Below, piece after piece: positions 43,346 through 56,153 of a stretch of 64,000 nt of DNA. The translations under genes were made by a program, and so were the position numbers. Positions within the stretch are counted from its first letter, which is position 1, and every line of letters starts with the position of its first letter. The DNA comes from Rapana venosa (Eukaryota; Mollusca; Gastropoda; Neogastropoda; Muricidae): the NCBI GenBank assembly GCA_028751875.1, contig CM054140.1:12061984-12125983 (forward strand), written 5' to 3'. The notes below the pieces were generated by a model. That model did not search any database. It worked only from the letters and a program-made list of their open reading frames with translations, and had not been told where the DNA came from.

Positions 43346-46300
43346 TATGGAATTTATATAGCGCTGAATCTTGTAAAGCAACAAATCAAAGCGCTCAGAT
43401 TTTATTTCATACCACTTTAAGTCAAGGCAGATTTCTCTCCGTGAAATTCGGGCTGCTCTCCCCGGGGAGAGCGGGAGAACGCGTCGCCACTTAGCGCTGC
43501 GCCACCCTTTCACCCTTTTTTTTTTTTCTTTCTGCAGCTGTATTTGTTTCCCTATCAGAGTGGCTTTTTTCTAAGAATTTTGCCAGGGACAACTCTCTTG
43601 TTGCCGTTGCATGAGTGTGTATAAGGACAGACTCACCTTATGCATGCACATATTTATGTATTCATGCGACAAATATGTATGCTGTATGTCCATATATACA
43701 GGTGTGCATATGGGCATGATTTAGTTCACTAAAACATGTATGCTCCCTCATACACAAATAACCATACATACCCACCATGTTCTCATATCCAGATATTCAA
43801 AGATGACATTCCATAGTTGTTTTTTTCTTTTAAACTTCTCATAAGAAAGATACAGACACTGACAAACAGGCAGAGATACAGAAAGTCTGAGAAGAAAAAG
43901 AAAGCGAGTAACAGTTTAGAGCTGTCCATGCCACACACATACGGTGAGAAACAGTCTAGACCTGTTAATGCCTCCCCCCTCACACAAAGCGAGAAACATT
44001 TTAGACCTGTCTATTCCACACACACACACGTGCGCGCACACACACACATGCACACACGCACGCACACACACACACACAAACACACATAGTTTTTTTCAAT
44101 TTCCCAAAGATGTCAAAGTATGTGAACTTTACATTTATGCTTCACCACGTCAGGCAAGGAACCCACAAAGAAGATAGCCTAGGTCACCACCAACTGCACA
44201 ACCTACTATGCTTCAACAGTCCTGGATGCAGAATGGTGTTTTGTGTGTTTCCACATCCCACTGAATGCAACTGCAGGTTCTTTCAAGTGTATACTTGATT
44301 TTTCCCTACGATGTATACACTGAAGAGAGTAAGGAACAGGCAGGCAGGTGTGTACATAAGTTGACCTGGGCGATCCTTAAAAAAAAATCCTACTTAAGGC
44401 CAGACATGGCAGCTTTATCTGAACCAAATCCATGGTGAAAATGGATTGATTTGATGGGTGAAACTACTAGGTGCCACGTAGAATTAACAAAATTTCATGA
44501 AACTCTTCAAGCTCTGGTTGCCAAGAAACCAATACAAAATGGATGATAAATAGCAATTTGCAATCACTAACAATTGAAAAGTGTTACATTTATCTTGTTT
44601 TCTTGTTGCAGTTGGTTTACTATGCATTTAGCATACCCTTTATATCTGGACAAGTTTGTATATTGATTTTTGTAAACAATTTTTTAAAAAGTGGGACCCA
44701 TTTTTTTATTTTAAGAGAAATTGGGGGTGGGGTGGGGGTGGGATAAATAAACAGCCTTAACACAAAATCATTTACTTTGACAAGATTACCTTAGCATAAA
44801 AAAATTATGCATTGTCGATGGAAAATGAACATGCAAAGTTTATGGTTTCTATACATGCTCCCTCCGAAGTTTTACTGATTTGAATATGGTCACTTTACAG
44901 CATGATAAAGCAAGACAAAAACTACCATTAGTAAAAGGTTTTATTTCATAAATGCAAGCTTTATTTATCATTATCAACACAACAAAACCATTTCTTTAAA
45001 AAAATAAAAAGATAATGCCTAGGGTAAAGCAGAAACTGAAACATGAGATCAGCAAATTTCTTTAAGTCGCAAATTATGATTGTTGGCTGCCAAGTCTAGC
45101 CTTCATTCCTAACTGACACCAAGTTTCAAACTCGTGACTTCAGGACCATGAAGACTGGAAGCCTGAAGCCTTATGTTACCCACTTGGCTACTGAGCAAAT
45201 GAAGTAAACACTGACTTACCGGAGTTCACAACTGGTTTGGGAAAGGAAGACCATTTCTCCATCCACGTCCAGTATTTTACAAAGCTCCTCGATGTCCGTC
45301 TGCTGACTAGCAGCGCCCTCTGTGGTGGACTGCACCAGATTCAGCCTAAAGCCACTGATGTTGTGCACCCACTCAACATATGGCTTCTCCAGCTGATATC
45401 AATCATTATAGTCATCGTTATTAAATATCATAAAGCATCATCATAGTCATCATTATTAAATATCATAAATCATCATCATAGTCATCGTTATTAAATATCA
45501 TAAAGCATCATCATAGTCATAGTCACTGTTCTACTATGAACCTCTGCAGGGCCTTTGGCTTTCTACAGCATTCGTCAGGGCCTCCCGAAGTTGCTGTCTG
45601 AGCAATTAAGGTAGCCGCAATCACATTTTTTAGGTTACAGCTGGGAATTGAACCTACCAATTTTGCCAGGACAGTCAGGAAGTACCTCCCTGCTCATTCT
45701 GACTTTCAACTGTCGTTGGCTCTTTTGACATGCACAAGTCCATAAGCACATAGGTCCAATTGGTTTAGAGTCTCTACCATAAGACTTGACATTCAGTTCG
45801 ATTTTTGCAAGCAAACTGAAAAGAAAGAGCAAGGCTGGGAATTGAACCCAGGACCTCACAGTTTACTTTGCTAGGCAGGTGAACATCTCAACTATTCTGC
45901 CACCTTCTTTCTTAAGGAGTTAAAATAAAAAGAAAGAAAGCATAAACATGATTCTGAAGAATGTTACAAACCAAGAAAAGAAGAGTCAAGGATTCTTTGA
46001 AAAACGTGGGGAACAAACCAAGAAGGAAACAGCAGCACCAAAAAAAAAAAAAAATTCAAACATAAAAATTTTTAAAATGGATGGAAAGGAAAAAATACAG
46101 ACAGGAAGAGCTTATTGATTTTTTTAAAAAACTTAGAAAGATTTAGCTTTCACTAGAACCTGTCAAATAGTTAGAATTCAATACTTACAGAAGACACTTT
46201 GCGACTGAAGAAACTGTAGAGGAATCGATAGTTCTCCATGACTGAGGAACAATTGAGGAACATCACATCAAAATTAGGACAGAATGGGTTCAAAATCATC

Positions 46301-49300
46301 AGACCCTCCGCATCAGACTCCACTCTGGATGCCATGGCAAAAACAGCCGTAAGTTGTCTCCTTCCTATCTTCACCCAACCTGTAACAGTCAAAGTGAAGA
46401 AAAAGTGGCGGGTTATTTTCTTCAGTCATTATGCAGTCTGGTAGATTACATTTTTTTTGTTTCTGGTAGATTTAATTGTTTATTCTCTCACTTTGTGTGT
46501 GTGGTGTGTGTGTGTGTGTGCGTGTGTGAGAGTGTGTGAGTATAAAATTGATTGTAAACCCTTTTTTAAACCTACATTTTCTGAACAGTCTCAGAAACAT
46601 GTATTTGATAATTCAAAGTTAGCCTTTGCCATTGCTAAATGTTTATTGCACAGTCCACTAAAATATTTGTTGTAGTTCACATTATTGTTGTTTCATGTTA
46701 ACACTTTGTTAAGTTTAAATTTTGCTCATGTATAACTTATCTGTAACTCTTGCAAAAGTCACCAGTTTTTCTTAACTGACTTTTACACATATCATGGCCA
46801 CTGAATTGGGGAACTGTCTTTTAAAAATTACAAAAAAACTATCCAACATAAGGACTTGCAAATTTTTACCAAAACTCCATGAATGGTTAAGAATCAAGTT
46901 TTAGGTCTCATTTTGAGTATAGGTGACCTACTTTGTTGATTTGGATCTTTATAAACCTTCCTTTACCTGAAAAACACACCTGCATCAGTAAAATAAGTGA
47001 TAGAGATATCAACAGCCATCATTAGTTTAATACCTACAGTTTTGCAGCTGAGGCCCCTGTCCATGGAGCTAAAAAAAAATTGCTGGGTGTTGTGAGTTGT
47101 TAGTGACCAACAGATAACATGAAAATTATGCAAAATTTTCATGACTTTGTTTCAGTCACAAGAATTTTACACAATTATAGAAAATTATCAAAACGTTTTT
47201 TACCAGTTAGAATGACGATATTTACAGAAAAAATAGGTTGTAGTGCATGCTCTTTGTTTTGCATGAGTTATTTTGGTGTGTTTTATGAAAAATTATGTTA
47301 TCCTATTAAAATATCAATACCTACATGTGGGGAAAAAAATCACTGAAATGGGAAGGTTAAGAAAGAAGACCGAAAATACAACACTAAACAGCATAACATT
47401 GTTTTGCACTTACTTGAAGTATTTCAGGTGATCAGGTAATCCATCCATAAGCACAACAAATTCCAAAACCATCATCACAATTCACACACACATATAAAAC
47501 TTTGTACAAATTCTCAAAGCTGACCTACTTCTCTAAAATTAATGAATATATACTTTGTCACCGTCATCTCCTATCGAGTCACTAACACTATCACTGTCGC
47601 CGGTCTCTTCTTCTTTATAGTCAGGATCAACCCCCCCCCCCATCCCCCCTCTGTTTGTCAGCATCACTATCAAGTCAAGTCAAGTCAAGTCAAAAACACT
47701 TTAATCATCCCATGAAGGACAATTACAATACTGACAGGCAGATTGATACACATTAAATATATCAAAGACACAAAAGCTATATTTCATATTGGTTTTCAAA
47801 TAAAATGTCACAAACACACACACACACACACCAACACACAAGCGCGCATGCGCACACACACGCAAACACCCGCACGCACGCACACACATCAATTGTGAAC
47901 ACAATTTTAAACCCATTGACTAGAAGACATAAAAACTTATTTTACGCACGCATATACGCAGCACGTACACATCACGCACATACACCAATATATGAATTCA
48001 ATGTTTTAAGACCGTTGACTAGAAGACAGACTTATTTCACACACCCACGCACCCACCCACACACACACACATAATTATGTATTGACTACACTCGGAACAA
48101 TGACAATCAGGCAAGTAATTCAGAGAAATGTAAAAACTAGGTAGTCAATATCATTGAGAATTCAGAATTCGAATGCTTACTGGCACAAAAGAATTTCTTT
48201 TTCTGTTAGTTTTGCTGATGGGACACTGAAAACGGCGTTCCAAAGGCAACATTTGAAATTCTGGAAACAAAGCATGGGAGGGATCAGCCAAAATGGCTGT
48301 GGCTTTGCGTACAAGCTGCTGATTGCAGAACGACATGAGATCTCTTTGTTCTTTTCCAATTATTTTTGAGCAGATTCTTACAATTCTCTGCAGGCCATTC
48401 TTGTTTTTAACACTAAGGTTATTGTACCAACAAATGAAAGCAAAACTTAGAACACTCTCTATGTAAGACTTGTAAAACAAGGAAAGAATGTTTTTGTCTA
48501 CAAAAAATGAGTTCAGTTTCCTCAGAAAATACAGACGTTGTTGTCCCTTTTTGACAATAGCGTCAGTGTTAACGTCCCAGTTTAACTTGTGGTCAAAAAC
48601 AGTTCCCAGATACTTATAGTTCAAAACGTTTTCAACTTCTTGATTATGGATAATAATATTCTTAGGAGTATGCCCTGATCTTCTGAAGTCAATAGGCAGG
48701 CCTTTAGTTTTAGAAACATTTAGCTCCAGATAGGCCTCGTCACACCAGTGTACGAACTCGGTGAAGGCTGGACCGTGGTCTAAGACTGATCCGGATAAGA
48801 GAGATAACAGAGCACTATCGTCTGCGAACTTTACCAGAAAGGAATTTCCATAGTTGCTTCTGCAATCATCTGTGTATAGAATATACAGAAGTGGTGAGAG
48901 GACGCAACCCTGCGGAGAACCAGTGCAGGTAAATCTAACCGAAGAAGATATTTTGTTGGCCAAGACTTGTTTCTGACACTACTAGGGTCATACCTAGACA
49001 TTTCCTCCACAGTCTGGCTAGCTACACTTTCTCTGTCTGAATCCAACACATTTTGTTTCTCTATGAGTTGACAGCGAAGTATGATCGAAAAAATAAATCA
49101 CCTTAAATTCACAAAGCATCCTGAGCAGGAAGAAAAAAGGGGCAAAGGGAAGGGGAAGGAATGCCTGTATGTAAGGCTTCAATCCAAACCGCACAGTAAC
49201 GGTAAAAAAAGTATGTTCTTTCGAGCCAGAAGGCCCATAGAGCCGGAGCTTATCCTGGTTTCTGTAGCGTTAAGCGAACTGATGGTTTTTCACCACCCCT

Positions 49301-52300
49301 GTGACATAACGCTAGTCTGTCGCCAGATACTTCCCCAGCAGAGCTGGTACCCATTTGTACACCTGGGTGGAGTGAGGAAAATAGGAGTAAAGTGTCTTTC
49401 CCAAGGGCACAACACCGAGCCGAGCGGGGATCAAGCCCGCGACCTCTGGATCACGAGTTGACCGCCTAAACCACTCAACCACGGAGCCTCCAGTAACGGT
49501 AAAGTGCTTATGCAAAAGCTGTACTATAGTCACTGTATGATGAGCAGATAGGAGCAGTGCAGTAGGCACATGCCACTTTGAAAGCGGCGAAGACAGGCAC
49601 TTATAGTTACTGTTAGGTTAAGAGGAGGGGGGGGGGGGTAGGTTAAGAGATTATCATTATCAGTATTTCTTCTTTTTTTTTAAATGCATGAAAATAGCAA
49701 CGCACATGCCATCTTCTCAGTCTTTCCTCCATTAACTCCCTCCCCTTCCTACTTTAATTTCCACTACACTCTCCACTTTCCCTGTACTAATAACAGAGAG
49801 CGAATAGACGATAAACTGAAGACAACAACGACGACAACAACACACACACACACATTATGCATATATATGTGTGTGCGTGTATGTTTGCAGGAAAGGGGGG
49901 AGGGTTAAAATAAATATGAACGATCAAGGAAAAAAAGTTGCTCACCTGATGTCGGTGCTGCTTCTGCACCTTCAACTTTCTTATCCTTCCCTGCTCTGAA
50001 AAAGAGCAACACATGAACGCTCCCTCAGTCTCATATACATCCTCGAAGTTGGAATGTGGATACCTAAATGGTGTGTGTGGGGGGTGGGGGGGGAGGGGAG
50101 ACACAGCCACATACGCAAAAATCTCACCTTTGGTGAATCTCGGAGCTCTAGCTCAGGAACGGGAAAAATAAAATTTTTATAAATTCAATATACATCCAAG
50201 CCAATGATAAGACTATAAACCGAGGTCGCATGCACAAACACATGCAGAACATCTTGTGCATACATTAAAACCTGTTCCACGTTTTGGAAGAATAGGCCAT
50301 TTCAGGCTTGAAGGAATGTACGCAAAAATTTCTTTAAAAGCTGCACGCTTACTGACGTCTATCTCTAAAGTTGGAATGTGACTCCCTTGATGGTAGGGGA
50401 AAATAGCTGCATATGCAAAATATCACCATTGGTGAACCTCAGGGCTATAGCCAAGGAACAAATATATATATATATATACAAAGGACTTTATCTCATTAAT
50501 ACATCTTACTGATGAAGACTTTCAAGAACATACATATACAAACAATTCAGAAAAGTAAAAACACCATTTTTACTAACTGATGTCACAGATTCAATTTTGA
50601 TAATAAGAAGGAAGGTGGCAGGATGGTTAAGACATTCACCTACCTAACAAGTTCTGGGTTCAAATTCCTGCTTTGCCCTTTCTTCCTAGTATGACAAGAA
50701 ATCAAGCTAAATATCAATGACCTTCGGATAAGACTACAAACTGAGGCCCTGTGTGCGAATGCACATAGAACATCTTGTACACATGTTAAAAACCTGTTCT
50801 GCCTTTCAGAAGAGTATTTTATTTTTTATTTGTTCTTTTATTTCGAGGATAACGGAATAAGCACTCATGTGCTTTTTTTCATACAGTCCCCCTTGTGTAT
50901 GCAGTTTTGTAAATTTTGTCATCCGTTCCCACTGGTACCCAATGGCCTACTCTTCCCAAAAGCAGAATGGGTTTTAACATGTGCGCAAGATGTTCTGCTT
51001 GCATTCACACATGGGACCTCAGTTTACAGTCTCACCCAAAAGACTTTTGGCGATGTTAACTCCAGAGGAAAAATAAATACATCACTGTAACCACCAGGCC
51101 ATCCTGTTTCAAGCAGTAGGGACAGAACACAAAATTGTCAAAAGGCGCATGCACACAAGTGTCGTGTTTATATATATATATATATATATATATACAAATT
51201 TATAATAAACTTTTGATACTAATCTCTGGATCTTTTCCTGTGCTGAAATAGGTGTAGCTCATAGACAGAAGTGTTTAGACCTGGTGCTCTCACTGGAACT
51301 GAAAACCTGTGTGTGCAGAAGAAGGAGAAGAAAAAGGGTCCCCCCTTAACTTCTCTCTGAAGTGGAAGGCACACATGTCCAAGAGACCAATGAAAACATT
51401 CAGAACATTAATACTGAAGTGTTCCTTACACTGCTTAACATATTTCAGATCCTTGCCGCTTCTTTCTTCTCTTCTGGACTTTCATAAAAACTGCAAAATT
51501 TCTGACAGCATGCCCAAATTAAGTTGAATTAGTGAAGCCAACAAACGATATCCCAGTCTGTATTTATCAATTTCAGCCAACAATTGTCCTTGCACTGAGA
51601 GTTCATCAAGAATGCTTCCGTTTGTTCATCTGTCTGACCACTTGACTCTTAGAAGTCACCTGCTGAACCCCATTTTAGCTGTGCTTATTTTGTCTCTTTC
51701 CAATTTTCGTAGGGTTCAGGTTTCTGACCCATACGGTAATACAGGCCAGGTAAGTGTTTTGACAATTCTAATGTTGAGGTACTAATGTATGCCTCTTGTC
51801 TTTCCATGGTTTAACTGAATCATCTTTTGCTTTACCACATTGATTCTAGCAATGACGTCTTATAAAAGGAAAAGAGGCAGATCATCAACATCCTATACTG
51901 CCTATACAATGCTAACTTAAACCAATGTCACTGTACATCTTCAGATCTTGAATTTGACACTGTAACCACCTAGCTCTTCTGCCCTTTAAGGACAACTTGG
52001 ATGTGAAAGTGTGGAGTTGGGAACCATATATTTTTAATAATAATAATAATATATGAAATTTATGTAGCGCTGAATCTTGTAAAAAACAAACAAATCGAAG
52101 CGCTTATTATATTTCATGGTATGTGCAAAATATTTTCCCAAATTTGAGTACATATTTTCTTTTCATCAGTTCAAAAACATCACAAAGACACACAGTGTCA
52201 CAATGTGCATCTCACCTACTGTCTTGGTCTTCTTCACTCTTCAGAAGCTCAATATCAAACTCCAGAACTTTCTTTTTCTTGAACGTTTGGGTCAGCATCA

Positions 52301-53099
52301 CATCTGCAGATGGCACACAAAAAAAAGACTCTGAAAAAATTATTTACAGAGATCTGTCCAGACTAACTTCTTTTACTTTCACGTTCCCTTCACCAGGTGG
52401 GATGCACAGTGCCTGGTCTTCTCCTGTGTTGGTGACTCTGCAGAAGGTCTGTCTGCATGCTGGCCTCAGTGGACACATTCCGACTTCAGAGCAGCTCATG
52501 GACCAGTCTGTATCATGCTCTGACTCCTCTTGGTGGAGGATGTTCAGGTCTAGTTTTGTTACCGCACTAGTCGTTCATGCCCACGCCATGTTTGCCACAG
52601 CTTGAGTCTGAAGAGACGCGCAACCTCTGTCTTTCATTCCTCGGTGGCAGAGAACGTTATCTTCACTCTGACACAACAGCTCTTATCTGCTGTTCATGAT
52701 TAGGAGATAACAAAGCACCAGAAATGACAACAACAAATTACAAAGATTTCAAGGGCTATAATACACACATCATCTCCTCTCCCCTTCCCCCTTTTCAATT
52801 CTGCATGAAAATATGTACTGATGAGCAAGACGATAGAAACTGATATCACACACAAACATACAATGCTCACAGTCATTTACAGGTATACATACTGACACAC
52901 AAGGTAAAGTAATATCTTACAGGGATACCGCATTGTTCTCATCCACCTCAGCTCAGCTGACCGTTTGATCAAACTGGAAAAGAAACCATTGGCCATCAAA
53001 AGGCCTGCGTACTGGACTAGCTTCTGGCCTTCATGGATAGCCATTAAATTGGCGTGACCGGTTTCTCCTGAAACAGATAATCACCTTTTTTTCAAGCTT

Positions 53100-53170
<71 letters not shown>

Positions 53171-53171
53171 T

Positions 53172-53219
<48 letters not shown>

Positions 53220-53247
53220 ACACATACATGTACACATGTACACATAC

Positions 53248-53296
<49 letters not shown>

Positions 53297-53301
53297 CACA
53301 A

Positions 53302-53342
<41 letters not shown>

Positions 53343-54659
53343 ATATGTGTGTGTGTGTGTGTTTTCTTCCCTTGTCACATCTATTTATCTATTCATCTAT
53401 CTGGTGAATTAAGGGCGGGCATGTATAGGATCTCCCAAGTCAACTTCAAGTGCAGACCTGGCAGTGTCTTGATTTCCTTCATGAATATACACATGCAGAA
53501 GATCAAACATGCATGTTAAAGATCCTGTGTCAGTGTTCCATGGACTGCCGAAACACAAAACATGCCCAGCATGTAACCTGTACAATGAAATGAGCTGCTC
53601 TGAAGTTGGAATGTGTCAGATGAAGCCAGCAGGCAGACTTCCTGCAAAATTATAAGCACGGGAGAAGGCCAGCCACAACGCACCCAACCTTGTAAGGGAA
53701 CGCAGAGAGGAGAAGGAGAGAGAATAATGCATGCTTACATAATTATTTTTGTGCCCATGCCATGTTACCAACAAAAAAAGAAAGATAATAAAAGTTTCAT
53801 TAAAAAAAAAAAAATCAAGATGACAGAAATAAAGACAGGCTCTAAAAAGATGAAGGAAAAGTAAAGACAAACCCAGATCCCAAACACAGCATGCATGCAG
53901 TACACACAAAAGAACTGACAGCAACAAGAGAGTTGTCCCTGGCTGACAGATGTCATAGCCAACTGGCTAAGACCATTTGACTTCAATTTCATGGGTTCAT
54001 AAAGTCAAGGGTTCGAATCTCGGTGGCATCTGGTGAATTAAGGGTAGGGATTTTTATGATCTCCCAGGTCAACTTCGAGTACAGACCTGCCAGTGCCTTA
54101 ATTCCCTTCGTGTATACACACATGCAGAAGATCAAACATGCACATTAAAGATCCAGTACTTTATGTCAGCATTCGGTGGGTTACGAAAACACAAAGATTC
54201 CCAGCACACATCCCAGAAGTTGGAATGTAGCTACCTTCATGGTGGGCAAAAATGAATGCATACACAAGATCTCACCATTGGTGAACATCAGAGATAGTCA
54301 AGGAATAAAAAAAAGAAAAGTCCCTGGCAAAATTCCACATAAAAAAAGCCACTCTCGAAGGGAAAGTACTACAGACACTTTAAAAAAATGTTAATGGGTG
54401 GTGCTGCACTTGTGGCAACACACTCTCCAAAAAGGCGAGCATCCCAAATTGCAGGCTAAGAAATCTGCCATGTCTAAAGGTAGTACACAATACAACGCAA
54501 TGCAATACAATACAATACAATATAAAACAATGGCAGAGAGACAAATTATTTGAGAAAAAGAGTATACCTCTAATAATGTTTAGTACAGCTGTGTCCACGT
54601 CATACACTCCATTAAAAAAGTTGGCAATTCCATTCCCTGTGCCTGAAAACACACAACAA

Positions 54660-54690
<31 letters not shown>

Positions 54691-56119
54691 CACACACACA
54701 TACACACACACACATACACACACCACACACAACACACAACACACACAACACATTCACTAAATGTAAACAAAAAATAGTCCTTAGTTGCTTCAGCATCATT
54801 CAAATTAAGATCACTCAAGGTACCAGCCCCCATGGCGCTGTGGTTAGCGCTTTGGGTTATGGACTGGAAGGTTGCGGGTTCAAATCCCATAAGAGTCACA
54901 GGGATTTTTCAGACTCCAGCCAGCTCCTATCCAGAGTGAGTGTGCTGTGGGCTCAGTGGGAAGACTGGGGCCACACAGTCAAGCTTCATATATCTACCTT
55001 ATGGATGTGAGTTTTGAGAGTGTTGCTCAAATTACCTGACCAGCACTGCAGGTGTCTTTATCTCTCAGGCCCAGTTGACACCAGGATATACTATGATAGT
55101 AAGCGTAGAGTACAACCCTGTCAAGCAGTTTCAAAGCATATGCCTTCCACAGCAGCATCATTACATCATCCTCATTATCACTGATCATCATGCAATAAAA
55201 AATTGCCTTGGATTCGGTGGCTTCAGTTGCTCTGGTCTCATGGTGACCTCAAATTTGGTTTGCCCATACATTCTGTACCTGGTGTGATTTTAGGTCAAAG
55301 CCTTTAGGGTTCGAGGTTCAAATGATCTTCAGCCAGTTTGTAAGTATCACGTTATCATCTGCAGTCAAAACTTGAGTCCTTCTTTGTCTTTTAAGTCTGA
55401 TGCCAATTTATTTTGGGCCACCACACCATTTTTACAACAGCTGGCTCACACAATTTACTTTTTTTTTAAAAAGATATGTTTCAAGAAAGATCTTTACATT
55501 GCAACACAGCCCAAGAAACCAACGATCACACACACACACAAAAATCACATATATTTTTGTCCCCACATAAGATTTCATCTTTCAAAATACCTGTTCAGTT
55601 GTAATCTTTGTCTACCTTAGCTGTAGAAATACTGATCAATTGCAGAATCACTAAACACTGGTCTCTTGAACTAGATTCTTTAATATCAGTTCAGGACTAT
55701 TCACAGCAGACATTTTCCCCTTCCCAAAAAAATGTCTGTAAAACATAAAAAGTATGGACAAAAAAAAGAAAAAAAATGGCGAAAAAACAAGGTATGACAC
55801 TATACCTACCACCCCACAAACACATAAGCGCGCACGCACACACACACACACACGCGCGCGCACACACAGAGGCTTCACAGGGCAGAGCGCTCACCAGCAG
55901 GGATGATGCCAATGCGCACAGTGGGAGGGATCAGCTTGGCCTCTGGGTTGTTGTAGTCCACCCCTTCCTCCTCCTGTTTGCGTAGCGTCAGGGCATGCAG
56001 CACCTCCATGTACATCCCGTCCCCACCCATTGCAACCACCCTGAAGAACAAAACAAAACGCACCCTCAGGTCTTCCTCCCCTTTTCAACACGCGATCTAC
56101 ATTTTGTCTGTGAAATTTG

Positions 56120-56153
<34 letters not shown>

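Noticed and set aside
48970..49085. Possible extra kinase exon between exons 9 and 10 (minus-strand [20 protein letters not shown])
   Set aside because: An acceptor and a donor can be drawn, but the end phase does not fit exon 10, while exon 9 joins exon 10 correctly.
51550..51760. Another reverse transcriptase C-terminal fragment on the minus strand
   Set aside because: The resemblance to the LLYGSETW region is faint and broken by stops, so I did not call it an element.
52123..52605. Plus-strand frame of 160 codons over kinase exon 8
   Set aside because: It overlaps a well supported minus-strand exon and its right part contains SINE-E-like sequence (GAGCAGCTCATGGACC region). No domain was recognised.
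53160..53345. Functional cruciform or origin
   Set aside because: TA and CT repeats can fold, but nothing beyond microsatellite expansion is visible.
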